Positions 45,193 to 53,267 of a stretch of 64,000 bases of DNA are shown here, in pieces. Source of the stretch: Bacilli bacterium. Its GTDB lineage: Bacteria > Bacillota_I > Bacilli_A > RF39 > UBA660. Below the pieces are notes generated by a model, which made no database searches, was not told where the DNA came from, and saw nothing but the letters and a program-made list of their open reading frames with translations. A program made the translations under genes and the position numbers. How positions within the stretch are numbered: position 1 is the first letter of the stretch; the number at the start of each line of letters is the position of its first letter. The stretch is taken from the NCBI GenBank assembly GCA_017548925.1, contig JAFYYX010000001.1:280829-344828 (forward strand), written 5' to 3'.

Positions 45193-45498
45193 ATGTTTCA
45201 AGATATAAACCAAACTGCAGAAAACTTTAATTTTGAAAAAACTGAATTTAAAAAAGAATCATATATGAATAACCAAGGTATGGGATGCTGCGAACAAGAA
45301 TGTCCTAATATATGTGAAGCTCCAAGAGAAAAAGTGTGTCACAGATATTTTTGCTATAATGTCCCACATATTATACCTTGTAATACTAGGATTATTAATC
45401 ATCATATATATAAGCATTCATATATTCCACAATACACATGTTGTGAAGAAAATGAATGTTGTAATGTATTTGAAAAATATCCAAATAACTTCTTTTAA
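45193..45498 (+). CDS. CotD-like Cys/His-rich protein
   Basis: A 101-aa protein opening MFQDINQTAENFNFEK. It has 13 Cys in CC, CxxxC and CxxxxC spacing and a central block PCNTRIINHHIYKHSYIPQYT that resembles the inner spore-coat protein CotD (HxxN-HHxYxH). If correct it suggests the organism makes spores or descends from spore formers. No other sporulation gene is in view, so a metal-binding cell-surface role is the alternative. AGAAAGGA site, own promoter, own terminator. Confidence 0.6.
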   Translation: MFQDINQTAENFNFEKTEFKKESYMNNQGMGCCEQECPNICEAPREKVCHRYFCYNVPHIIPCNTRIINHHIYKHSYIPQYTCCEENECCNVFEKYPNNFF

Positions 45499-45513
45499 GA
45501 AGTTATTTTTTTA
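45483..45513 (+). terminator. Terminator overlapping the CotD-like stop
   Basis: AAATAACTTCT/AGAAGTTATTT perfect stem with T-run. Confidence 0.87.
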
Positions 45514-45548
45514 TTGTATAATATATATATAAGAATCGTGAGGCATTT

Positions 45549-45782
45549 ATGAAAGCAGAAGAAACTTTTACAATTGATTATAAATATAAAAAAGCTCTAG
45601 AATATTTAGAAGAACACGATACTATTAGAGTTAATTTATTTGGAATAGATATAACTAACTTTAAAAATATATCCGATAATACACTAAAGCAGCAAGTAAT
45701 AGATATTGTAGAAATACTACAAAGTATGAAAAAAGAAAACATTTCTCGAAGAAGAAAGGATATTAATTATGGCAATAAGTAA
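45549..45782 (+). CDS. Unknown 77-aa protein
   Basis: Not recognised. Small charged helical protein (MKAEETFTIDYKYKKALEYL...ISRRRKDINYGNK). ATG 45549 follows GAGGC. Its last 14 bp overlap the DUF2779 gene, implying coexpression and perhaps a joint role. Confidence 0.6.
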   Translation: MKAEETFTIDYKYKKALEYLEEHDTIRVNLFGIDITNFKNISDNTLKQQVIDIVEILQSMKKENISRRRKDINYGNK

Positions 45783-47637
45783 AACTGATTTTATTAATTA
45801 TTCTAGATGTCCAAGATATGCTTTTTTTGATAAAGTTAAAAAAGAAAAACTAGATGCAGACATATCAATTGATGAATATAAAAAACAGGAAAATCAAGAA
45901 TACATTGAAGAAATGCTTGGATCTATGTATGAAGTAGATGAAGAAGGTAATGAAACAGATTTAATAGATGTACCTAATAGACAGCTTGAAGCTATGATGG
46001 ATTATTATAAAGAAGTTGAACTTGAAGCTGGCAGACTCACTAACATTTATTTTGGTGGTAAAACTACATTTTCTGAATCAACTTATAATCAAGAGTGTTT
46101 TGACTTTAACCATAATGGCATTAAATATTTATGTTATGTTGATGTTTATAATGAAAATGATGACGGAATAAATATTATCGAAGTTAAAGCAACAACTACT
46201 AATATGTATAATAAATTAGGTTTTAAAAATAAAGATAAAGAATTTGTTAGTATCTTTGAAAAAGAAGGACCTATTTATAGATTAAAAGAAGATGTCATGG
46301 ATTTATATAGTATTCCTGATTTTGATGTTGATAAGTATCAAAAACAAGTAGAAAAACTATATGATAGATTTGGAACTGGTAAATATGTATATGATTTAGC
46401 CGTTCAAAGATTTATGATTGAAGGAGAATATAAATCATCCGGTAATGAAGAAAAACTAAATAATATTCATTATTATTTGGCAGTTTTAAATGCTGACTAT
46501 ATATTTGATGGTACTTATGAAAAAGGTAAAGCCATATATAATCAAGATGAAGACGGTAATGAAATAATAAATTTCTTTGACTTTACTAATTTAACTAAAG
46601 CAATGCAACCTAAAATAGAAGAGGATGCAAAAAAAATAGAACGTATATTATTTGATTTAAAAGATCAAAAATGTGATTTAGGTAAATGGTGTGGATATAA
46701 AAAACCAGGAGGTTGTAAATACTTTAATGCTATATGTGGAAAAGATATTCCTCATAAAAATAGTAGTTTAAACTATATATCTAATGGACAAGGTTTTCAA
46801 ACTCCTGAGGGAAGAATTAAAGGACTTGATTTAATTAATCATGGATATTTAGGTATGCTTGATGTACCAGCAGAGTGGATAACAAGAAAAACACATATGA
46901 TACAAAGAGAATGCTTAGAATTTAATAAAATATATATTAATAAAGAAAAACTTAAAAAAGGTTTGGATCAAATTAAATATCCAATATATCATTTGGATTT
47001 TGAAACATTCCCATGTCCAATGCCAAGATTTAAGGGTGAGTGGCCATATATTCAATCTCCATTTGAATTTTCTTTACATATTGAAAGTGAACCGGGAGTT
47101 TGTGATAAAATTAAAGATAATTATGTTTTTCTAGCTAAAACACATGACGATGAAAGAGAAGAGTTAGTTAAAGCTTTAATAGAACATATTGATGGAAATA
47201 AAGGAACTTTATTTGCTCAAAATGTTCCATTTGAAATGGGAAGAATAAAAGAACTTGCTAAGATATTTCCAAAATATAAAGATGAACTAATGAAAATACA
47301 TGATAGGGGATTTGATCTACTTTGGCTTGTAAATACATCAAGTAAGATGTATGAAGCACTAGGTTTTAATGAAGAAGAATCTAAGATATTTAATTACTAC
47401 AATAAAGATTTATCAGGATCATTTTCTATAAAGAAAACTCTACCAGTATTTTCAGATTTATCATATAAAGATTTAACTGTAAAAAATGGTACTGAAGCTA
47501 TTGTTGAATATGCCAACTATGATAAGATGAGTAAAGAAGAATACAATATCAAGTATCAAGCCTTAATAGATTATTGTCAGCAAGATACATGGGCAATGGT
47601 AGTAATTCTTGATGAATTACGTAAACTTGTCAAATAA
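45769..47637 (+). CDS. DUF2779 protein: Cas4-like nuclease fold fused to exonuclease-like domain
   Basis: A 622-aa protein. The N-terminal part opens with FINYSRCPRYAFFDK, has a PD-(D/E)xK core (KYLCYVDVY...INIIEVKATTT), and later three Cys in DLGKWCGYKKPGGCKYFNAICG: with Cys-13 this gives the four-Cys iron-sulfur arrangement known from Cas4/AddB-type nucleases. The C-terminal part is DUF2779: YHLDFETFPCPMPRFKGEWPY and ALIDYCQQDTWAM, a DnaQ-like DEDD exonuclease pattern. Both nuclease cores look intact. Role unknown; DNA repair or defence are candidates. It is probably coexpressed with the 77-aa gene. Confidence 0.8.
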   Translation: MAISKTDFINYSRCPRYAFFDKVKKEKLDADISIDEYKKQENQEYIEEMLGSMYEVDEEGNETDLIDVPNRQLEAMMDYYKEVELEAGRLTNIYFGGKTTFSESTYNQECFDFNHNGIKYLCYVDVYNENDDGINIIEVKATTTNMYNKLGFKNKDKEFVSIFEKEGPIYRLKEDVMDLYSIPDFDVDKYQKQVEKLYDRFGTGKYVYDLAVQRFMIEGEYKSSGNEEKLNNIHYYLAVLNADYIFDGTYEKGKAIYNQDEDGNEIINFFDFTNLTKAMQPKIEEDAKKIERILFDLKDQKCDLGKWCGYKKPGGCKYFNAICGKDIPHKNSSLNYISNGQGFQTPEGRIKGLDLINHGYLGMLDVPAEWITRKTHMIQRECLEFNKIYINKEKLKKGLDQIKYPIYHLDFETFPCPMPRFKGEWPYIQSPFEFSLHIESEPGVCDKIKDNYVFLAKTHDDEREELVKALIEHIDGNKGTLFAQNVPFEMGRIKELAKIFPKYKDELMKIHDRGFDLLWLVNTSSKMYEALGFNEEESKIFNYYNKDLSGSFSIKKTLPVFSDLSYKDLTVKNGTEAIVEYANYDKMSKEEYNIKYQALIDYCQQDTWAMVVILDELRKLVK

Positions 47638-47647
47638 TTGTATAAAT

Positions 47648-47678
47648 TTGACATATCGCTTGTATAGTTTACATAATA
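47648..47678 (+). promoter_or_regulatory. rpoZ promoter
   Basis: TTGACA (47648-47653) and CATAAT (17-18 bp downstream, ending about 47677), 35 bp before the rpoZ start. Confidence 0.7.
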
Positions 47679-47712
47679 TTTAGTATAGTATTATTGTAAG
47701 GACGTGATTGAT

Positions 47713-47919
47713 ATGTTATACCCATCAATTGATAAATTACTAAATGTGGTTGACTCAAAATATATGCTAGTTCATATTGCTTCTATAAGAAGTAAACAAA
47801 TGCATGATACTAATCATTATCAAATGAATGAAAATGATTATGTTAATAAAAAAGAATTAGGTCGTGCACTTGAAGAAGTAGACAAAGGGTTAATTAAAGT
47901 AGTAAAAAAGGAAAACTAG
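47713..47919 (+). CDS. rpoZ: RNA polymerase omega subunit
   Basis: A 68-aa protein. MLYPSIDKLLNVVDSKYMLV matches the strongly conserved Firmicute omega opening (LYPSIDxLLxxVDSKYxLV), then ASIRSKQMHD and the C-terminal KELGRALEEVDKGLIKV. ATG 47713 is favoured over GTG 47704 by the alignment and AAGGACGTGA. Usually rpoZ follows gmk; here it stands alone between its own promoter and terminator. Confidence 0.93.
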   Translation: MLYPSIDKLLNVVDSKYMLVHIASIRSKQMHDTNHYQMNENDYVNKKELGRALEEVDKGLIKVVKKEN

Positions 47920-47930
47920 TATAAAAGTAA

Positions 47931-47955
47931 AAAAAGACTTGAAAAAGTCTTTTTA
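47931..47955 (+). terminator. Terminator after rpoZ
   Basis: AAAAAGACTT/AAGTCTTTTT-type stem with GAAA loop. Confidence 0.82.
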
Positions 47956-47981
47956 ACATGTTATATTATTTTTGTCCTTTT

Positions 47982-48058
47982 GGGGAATTAGCTCAGCTGG
48001 CTAGAGCACCTGCCCTGCACGCAGGGGGTCAAGGGTTCGAATCCCTTATTCTCCACCA
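47982..48058 (+). tRNA. tRNA-Ala (TGC) with C at position 33
   Basis: Acceptor GGGGAAT pairs with ATTCTCC and includes the G3-U70 wobble that marks alanine tRNA. CCA is encoded. The anticodon stem CCTGC/GCAGG encloses CCTGCAC, giving anticodon TGC but C instead of the near-universal U at position 33. D and T arms are normal. Confidence 0.92.
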
Positions 48059-48067
48059 TTTGAATTT

Positions 48068-48093
48068 AACTAACTATTCGTAGTTAGTTTTTT
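48068..48093 (+). terminator. Terminator after tRNA-Ala
   Basis: AACTAACT/AGTTAGTT with ATTCGT loop, then T-run. Confidence 0.85.
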
Positions 48094-48107
48094 ATTTATC
48101 CAAAAAC

Positions 48108-48136
48108 TTGACATTTGTTCGATAATATGTTATATT
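48108..48136 (+). promoter_or_regulatory. Promoter of first tandem paralog, with possible repressor half-site
   Basis: TTGACA (48108-48113), 17-bp spacer, TATATT (48131-48136). The sequence AAAAACTTGACATTTGTTCG (48102-48121) and the next five bases are repeated exactly before the second paralog at 48646-48665. ATTTGTTCG is a half-match to the Gram-positive LexA box; the other half is TTGAC rather than CGAAC. Confidence 0.7.
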
Positions 48137-48163
48137 TATATGCAGTTAAGGGGGAAATTTAAT

Positions 48164-48616
48164 ATGGCATTAAAAAAATATGATATTCCTATTTTTGCAA
48201 CTGGTTTAGTATTTGCTGGTGCAGCTATAAATGCTTTTTATAACATTAATGAATACTATAACACAGTTGAAAAAATCGAATTAAGAAAAGGTGGCCATCG
48301 CTATAACATTGTTATTTGTTATGATGGAGAAGTAATTAATGGTTATGATGAACAAGCCAAAGAAATAAACGAAAATGTTAAATATTATGTAAGATACCAA
48401 GATGATAAGAGTTTAGTCATTTATGTATATACAAATGATCTTCCAAAAAATAAATATAATGGTTATATAGAATCTAAAGTATTTGTAAATGATAATAAAA
48501 TATTCTTTGATGAATACTCAATTAATTCAGATGACTACGATAATTATATTGTAGCTCTTGAAAACGATTTAACAAGTGGTACACAACGTGTAAGATATAA
48601 TCAAAAAGAGAACTAG
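48164..48616 (+). CDS. Unknown membrane-anchored protein, tandem paralog 1
   Basis: A 150-aa protein, not recognised. A short basic N-terminus and one membrane helix (IPIFATGLVFAGAAINAFY), then a small domain with two Cys-poor beta-like halves. The C-terminal 45 residues (YIESKVFVNDNKIFFDEYSI...SGTQRVRYNQKEN) are shared with the next gene. AAGGGGGAAA lies before ATG 48164. The stop is embedded in a palindromic terminator GAGAACTAGTTCTC. Confidence 0.75.
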   Translation: MALKKYDIPIFATGLVFAGAAINAFYNINEYYNTVEKIELRKGGHRYNIVICYDGEVINGYDEQAKEINENVKYYVRYQDDKSLVIYVYTNDLPKNKYNGYIESKVFVNDNKIFFDEYSINSDDYDNYIVALENDLTSGTQRVRYNQKEN

Positions 48617-48627
48617 TTCTCTTTTTT
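48603..48627 (+). terminator. Terminator spanning the stop of paralog 1
   Basis: AAAAGAGAACT/AGTTCTCTTTT, no unpaired loop in the DNA palindrome; T-run follows. Confidence 0.85.
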
Positions 48628-48651
48628 AGTTAACAATAAAAGAACAAAAAC

Positions 48652-48680
48652 TTGACATTTGTTCGATAATGTGGTATACT
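48652..48680 (+). promoter_or_regulatory. Promoter of second tandem paralog
   Basis: TTGACA (48652-48657), 17-bp spacer, TATACT (48675-48680), almost identical to the first copy including the TTTGTTCGATAAT spacer. Confidence 0.75.
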
Positions 48681-48707
48681 TATATATAGTTAGAGGGGGA
48701 ATTTAAT

Positions 48708-49175
48708 ATGTCAGATTTAGGAGAAAAATTATCTAAGGTTACCTTAGGATTTGTTGCAACAGGTATTGTTTTAACTGCTGCAGTAACAGGCCATGGTAAA
48801 ACACACAAAAATAGACATACAGAAGATAAAAATAATGAAAGAAAATATGAATGTGATATTGTTTCTGTTCTTGGAGGAGAATTATCTCATGATAAAGAAC
48901 AATTAACAAAAGAGTCTTGTAAAGATTTAAAATATAATGTTGCATTCAAAGATGATCAAGATTTAGTGGTTTATGTATATTCAGAAAATAAATCAGAAAG
49001 AGAATTATTTGCTGATTATATTGAATCTAAAATCTATGTTACAGATGAAGGTAAAGTATTATTTGATGAAAGGTCAATTAGTGAAGCAGATTATAATAAT
49101 TATATTGCTGAACTTGAACTTGATCATACAAATGGTACACAACGTGTAAGAAATAATTATAAAAAGGAGAACTAG
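48708..49175 (+). CDS. Unknown membrane-anchored protein, tandem paralog 2
   Basis: A 155-aa paralog of the preceding gene. N-terminal hydrophobic segment (VTLGFVATGIVLTAAVTG), then a His/Lys/Glu-rich stretch, then the shared domain: VVYVYSENKSERELFADYIESK, FDERSISEADYNNYIAELE and GTQRVRNNYKKEN. The N-terminal halves have diverged far more than the C-terminal domain, the promoter and the terminator. GAGGGGGAA site before ATG 48708. Confidence 0.75.
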   Translation: MSDLGEKLSKVTLGFVATGIVLTAAVTGHGKTHKNRHTEDKNNERKYECDIVSVLGGELSHDKEQLTKESCKDLKYNVAFKDDQDLVVYVYSENKSERELFADYIESKIYVTDEGKVLFDERSISEADYNNYIAELELDHTNGTQRVRNNYKKEN

Positions 49176-49189
49176 TTCTCCTTTTTTTA
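49161..49189. terminator. Bidirectional terminator between paralog 2 and yolD
   Basis: AAAAAGGAGAACT/AGTTCTCCTTTTT perfect palindrome with A/T flanks on both sides, overlapping both stop codons. Confidence 0.85.
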
Positions 49190-49510
49190 TTCATATTTTA
49201 TATTTAATATATCACTAAATTTATAGGGCTTTTTATCAACAAATACTAATTTATTAATAGAATCAAGTTTTGTAATTATACCTGTTACAAAACTATTTTT
49301 ATATGTACCAAAAATAGTTAATGTAACCATTGAACTACTATTATAAGCTTCAACTATTAAGTTTTCTAATTCCATAATTTGATCTTCAGAAAACTCAGGT
49401 TTAACATTCTTAGTATTTTTATTAATATAAGTGTTTATTTCATCTTCTGAAATAACAGAATGAAATGCTGCCCATTTCATCATTCCACGATCTTCACTAT
49501 TATTACTCAT
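49187..49510 (-). CDS. YolD-like protein
   Basis: A 107-aa YolD family protein; NSEDRGMMKWAAFHS is the family's N-terminal signature and the C-terminal part forms a small beta domain (VTLTIFGTYKN, GIITKLDSINKLVFV). ATG 49510 has GGAGG 5 bp upstream; ATG 49531 lacks one. It overlaps the polymerase gene end by 8 bp. YolD proteins are the standard partners of UvrX/YqjW-type polymerases, probably modulating them during the SOS response. Confidence 0.9.
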   Translation of the reverse strand: MSNNSEDRGMMKWAAFHSVISEDEINTYINKNTKNVKPEFSEDQIMELENLIVEAYNSSSMVTLTIFGTYKNSFVTGIITKLDSINKLVFVDKKPYKFSDILNIKYE

Positions 49511-50750
49511 GATGTCCTCCAATTTTTTCATTTCTTTCCATTATTGTTGAATCTTCTAAAAGCGCTGATGCTTTTACTAAACTATTTTTTCCAAATTTGG
49601 CTTTAACCATATCAACAGAATGATTTAGTTTTTCATCTCTTTGTTCTTTTTCAAAATCTTTAAATAAATTAAGTTGAATAGAATTATTTTGAGATAATTT
49701 ACCAAGTGAAATCATAATTTTTCTTATTGCTGAACCATCATAATATTCTTCAATCATTTGGTTACATACTTTAATTATTTCTTTTGGATCTCTAGTTGGA
49801 GCATCAAGCTTCATTGAGTGATAAAAACCACCAGTAACATATTTATTATAACCAAGTCCAAATCCAATTAATTGACAATCATAATTAGATGCTCTAAGTC
49901 TTGCACATACAACTTCTACCATTTCCTCAACTAATATTCCAATATTAGCTTTATAGTAATCTTTATGAAGCATCTGACTATGTGAAAAAGATTTTTCCTT
50001 TGGTGGAACTCTTAAATCAGATATAACTGATTCATCAAGCCCATTACAACTTCTCCAAAGTTGAACTCCCATAATACCAAATCTTTTTCTTAAGTCTTCT
50101 TTATCATGTTTTGCAACATCACCAACAGAAAACATTCCTAAAGTATTTAACTTTTTCTCCATAGCAGGTCCAATACCCCACATATCAGATAAAGGATTAA
50201 TCTTCCATAATTTTTTTGGAACATCATCCATAGTCCATCTAGCAATACCGTTTTTATACAACTTAGCTTCAGTATCCATAGCTATTTTAGCAAGAAGCAT
50301 ATTAGGCCCTATACCACAGTTTGCAGTAAGTCCAGTTTTTTCTTCTACAGTTTTAAGTATTTCTTCAGCTAGCTCTACATCTGTTTTACCATAATATTTT
50401 AAATAACTTGTTACATCTAAAAAACACTCATCAATAGAGTAAATGTGTAAATCTCTAGCATCAACAAAATCAAGATAAATACTAACAACTTCCATACTCA
50501 TTTCAGAGTATAGTTTCATTCTTGGATCAACTATCATATATTTAATATCTTTAGGTATTTCATATAGTCTTCCTCTTGATTTAATACCTTGTTTTTTTAA
50601 ACATGGTGTTATAGCAAGAGTAAGTGCACCTTGTCCTTGAGTAGTTGATGCAACAACTAAAGGTGTAGTAAATGGATCTAAACCACGGTCAATACATTCA
50701 CATGATGCAAAGAAACTTTTAAGGTCTATGCACATAAATGTTCTATCCAT
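49503..50750 (-). CDS. Y-family DNA polymerase (UvrX/YqjW-like)
   Basis: A 415-aa translesion polymerase. Active-site acids are in FMCIDLKSFFASCE and IYSIDECFLDVT; GIGPNMLLAKIA and WGIGPAMEKKLNTLG form the HhH-bearing thumb. IQLNLFKDF near the C-terminus is a textbook beta-clamp-binding motif (QLxLF). The gene uses ATG 50750 and is paired with yolD. No convincing LexA box is visible at 50751-50860, so SOS control, usual for this family, is not shown here. Confidence 0.93.
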   Translation of the reverse strand: MDRTFMCIDLKSFFASCECIDRGLDPFTTPLVVASTTQGQGALTLAITPCLKKQGIKSRGRLYEIPKDIKYMIVDPRMKLYSEMSMEVVSIYLDFVDARDLHIYSIDECFLDVTSYLKYYGKTDVELAEEILKTVEEKTGLTANCGIGPNMLLAKIAMDTEAKLYKNGIARWTMDDVPKKLWKINPLSDMWGIGPAMEKKLNTLGMFSVGDVAKHDKEDLRKRFGIMGVQLWRSCNGLDESVISDLRVPPKEKSFSHSQMLHKDYYKANIGILVEEMVEVVCARLRASNYDCQLIGFGLGYNKYVTGGFYHSMKLDAPTRDPKEIIKVCNQMIEEYYDGSAIRKIMISLGKLSQNNSIQLNLFKDFEKEQRDEKLNHSVDMVKAKFGKNSLVKASALLEDSTIMERNEKIGGHHE

Positions 50751-50831
50751 TATCTATCACCCTCTAACTAATAATATTATAATATATTATTAATAAATTA
50801 TGGTAAAATACTTATGTATTTGGTGATATAT

Positions 50832-51485
50832 ATGATGATGAAAAAAATGGATATAATTTATGAAGATAAATATTTATTAGTAGTTAATAAACCTACTAAA
50901 CTTTTATGTATTGCAACATCAAAAGAAATAGAAAATACTTTATATCATGAAGCATCTTTATATGTTAAAAAGAAACATAAATCAAATAAAATATTTATCG
51001 TTCATAGACTTGATAAAGATACATCTGGAGTAGTAGTTTTTGCTAAAGATGAAAAAACTAAAAAACTACTTCAAGACAACTGGGATAAATATGCAGTTAA
51101 TAGAGAATATATAGCTTTAGTTAAAGGTCATATTAAACCAGAAAAAAATACTTTAAAAAATAAATTAGTAGAAACTAAAACAAATATGGTTTATGTAGAT
51201 GATAAATCTAAATTAGGTAAGCATGCTGTAACTAAATATGAAGTTATTAATTATAAAGGAAATGATTCTTTAATCAAAATAAATATTTTAACAGGAAGAA
51301 AAAATCAAATCAGAGTACAACTAGATTATATTGGATATCCAATAATTGGTGATACTAAATATGGAAAGAATAAATCTTTTTATAATAGATTAATGCTTCA
51401 TGCAAATAAACTTGAATTAATTCATCCTGTAACAAGTGAAAAACTAGAACTTATTGCAAGAAATCCAAAAGAATTTAATAAGTAA
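50832..51485 (+). CDS. RluA-family pseudouridine synthase
   Basis: About 217 aa. The catalytic block is IVHRLDKDTSGVVVFAKDE (HRLDxxTSG with the nucleophilic Asp), preceded by IIYEDKYLLVVNKP and followed by RKNQIRVQLDYIGYPIIGD. No S4 domain is present, as in RluA/RluC-short forms; rRNA or tRNA target unknown. Several in-frame ATGs (50814, 50832, 50835, 50847) compete; GGTGAT supports 50832 or 50835. Confidence 0.9.
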   Translation: MMMKKMDIIYEDKYLLVVNKPTKLLCIATSKEIENTLYHEASLYVKKKHKSNKIFIVHRLDKDTSGVVVFAKDEKTKKLLQDNWDKYAVNREYIALVKGHIKPEKNTLKNKLVETKTNMVYVDDKSKLGKHAVTKYEVINYKGNDSLIKINILTGRKNQIRVQLDYIGYPIIGDTKYGKNKSFYNRLMLHANKLELIHPVTSEKLELIARNPKEFNK

Positions 51486-51496
51486 TTATTGTTTTC

Positions 51497-51511
51497 CTAC
51501 CAATTTGGTAG
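51497..51511. promoter_or_regulatory. Palindrome upstream of sufS, candidate Rrf2/IscR-type operator
   Basis: CTACCAA-T-TTGGTAG is a perfect 7-bp inverted repeat about 115 bp before sufS, within the likely promoter. It lacks a T-run, so it is not a good terminator. Rrf2-family regulators of cysteine and Fe-S genes bind palindromes of similar size; the match is by form, not by a known consensus. Confidence 0.4.
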
Positions 51512-51625
51512 TAAAATACTTTATGTAAAATTTATTAGGTTAAATGCTCTTTCAAAAGAACACTTTACTGAATATATTAAATTAGGATAATTATTAAAAA
51601 AATTATAAGTTTGGAGGTGATAGTT

Positions 51626-52822
51626 ATGAATAGAAATGATTTTCCAATGTTAAATCAAGATATTATATATTTTGATAATGGTGCTACAACTTTTAAACCA
51701 CAAAACGTTATAAATAGTGTAATTGATTATTATGAAAATTATTCTGCTAATGCTCATAGAGGAGATTATGACATATCTTATAAAGTTGATTTAAAATATG
51801 AAGATGTAAGAGAAAAAGTAAGAAACTTTATTAATGCAAAAGAAAAAGAAGAAATTATTTTTACATCAGGAACTACTATGTCACTTAATTTAGTAGCAAC
51901 TAGTTTCTTTGCCAAATATTTAGAACCTGGTGATGAAATATTAATTGCTAAAACAGAACATGCATCTAATGTACTTCCTTGGTTTGATTTAGCAAATAAA
52001 ATAGGTGTAATAATTAAATATATTGATCTTGATAAAGATTATCATGTAACTATTGATAATGTACTTAATGCAATTACTCCAAAAACAAAACTTATATCAC
52101 TTGCATATATAACTAATGTAATAGGTGATATAAGACCAATTAAAGAAATAACAAAACTTGCACACGAAAGAAATGTTTTTGTATGTGTTGATGCTGCTCA
52201 AGCAGTCGCTCATACAAAAATTGATGTTCAAGATTTAGATGTAGATTTTTTAGGATTTTCTGCACATAAAATGTACGGACCTACTGGTGTAGGAGTTTTA
52301 TATGGTAAAAAAGAATTATTAGATCAAGCTGATGCTTACATGCTTGGTGGTGGAATGAATGAATCATTTGATTCAGAAAAAGAAATCTTGCTTAAATCGC
52401 TTCCATATAAATTTGAAGCTGGTACTCAAAATATAGCAGGAGTTATAGGACTTGGTGCTGCTATTGATTATATAAATAAAATAGGAATTGATAATATCAA
52501 TTCTTATGAAAATAATTTAAGAAAATATCTAATAGAAAAATTAGAAAAGATTAATTATATTGATATTATTAATTATGAAGCTGATAGTGCAATTGTATCA
52601 TTTAATGTTGTTGATATTTTCTCACAAGATATAGCTTACTATTTAAATAAATATAATGTATGTGTTAGAGCAGGTAACCACTGTGCTAAGTTAGTTAAAA
52701 ATGTAACTGGAGTTACAAACTCAGTTAGAATTAGTTTAGCATTCTATAACACAGAAGAAGAAATAGATGAAGTAGTAGATTTATTAAGTGACTATGAAAA
52801 AATTAGAAATGAGATGATTTAA
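51626..52822 (+). CDS. sufS: Cysteine desulfurase SufS
   Basis: A 398-aa PLP enzyme that moves sulfur from cysteine to SufU. YFDNGATTFKP opens the fold, TEHASNVLPW, DAAQAVAHTKID, then the Schiff-base Lys in FSAHKMYGPTGVG, and the active Cys in RAGNHCAKLV, placed in the short loop of group II (SufS) enzymes. TTGGAGGTGA fixes ATG 51626. The sufU gene follows 2 bp after; sufB, sufC and sufD are not next to it. Confidence 0.95.
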   Translation: MNRNDFPMLNQDIIYFDNGATTFKPQNVINSVIDYYENYSANAHRGDYDISYKVDLKYEDVREKVRNFINAKEKEEIIFTSGTTMSLNLVATSFFAKYLEPGDEILIAKTEHASNVLPWFDLANKIGVIIKYIDLDKDYHVTIDNVLNAITPKTKLISLAYITNVIGDIRPIKEITKLAHERNVFVCVDAAQAVAHTKIDVQDLDVDFLGFSAHKMYGPTGVGVLYGKKELLDQADAYMLGGGMNESFDSEKEILLKSLPYKFEAGTQNIAGVIGLGAAIDYINKIGIDNINSYENNLRKYLIEKLEKINYIDIINYEADSAIVSFNVVDIFSQDIAYYLNKYNVCVRAGNHCAKLVKNVTGVTNSVRISLAFYNTEEEIDEVVDLLSDYEKIRNEMI

Positions 52823-52824
52823 TT

Positions 52825-53250
52825 ATGGATGAAGAACTAAAAAAAGAAATCATCTTAGAAAATTATTCTAATCCTTCTAACTATGGAAAAGTAGAAGATT
52901 CTTCATATGATAAATACAATACTAATAATGATTCATGTGTTGATAACTTAAACTTTTATATAAAGATAGAAGATAATGTTATTAAAGATTTAAAGTTTGA
53001 AGGTGAAGCATGTGCTATAAGTAAATCATCATCTTCAATAGCAACAGATAATATAATTGGTAAAACAATTGAAGAAGCAATAGAGTATATATCTGAATTT
53101 GAAAATATGATAGATCAAAAACCATATAAGGAAGAAGTACTTCATGATGCATGCTGCTTCTGTGATATTTATAAACAAAATAACCGAAGAAACTGTGCAT
53201 ATCTTCCTTATAGAGGATTAAAGAAATATCTTGAAAATTACCATAAATAA
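52825..53250 (+). CDS. sufU: SufU-type Fe-S assembly protein
   Basis: A 141-aa U-type protein. The three ligand Cys are in NNDSCVDN, GEACAISKSSSS and RRNCAYLPYRGLKK, with the RxxCxxLPY spacing of SufU. It accepts sulfur from SufS. An insertion between the second and third Cys as in Bacillus SufU is present, with extra Cys in DACCFCDIYKQN, which is unusual. Coexpressed with sufS. Confidence 0.9.
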   Translation: MDEELKKEIILENYSNPSNYGKVEDSSYDKYNTNNDSCVDNLNFYIKIEDNVIKDLKFEGEACAISKSSSSIATDNIIGKTIEEAIEYISEFENMIDQKPYKEEVLHDACCFCDIYKQNNRRNCAYLPYRGLKKYLENYHK

Positions 53251-53267
53251 TGGTATATTTTAACTTG

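Noticed and set aside
45314-45532. Alternative-frame ORF in the CotD-like gene.
   Set aside because: No ribosome site; the Cys/His pattern and GAAAGGA site belong to the other frame.
50751-50860. LexA box upstream of the Y-family polymerase.
   Set aside because: I looked for GAAC-N4-GTTC on both strands and found none.
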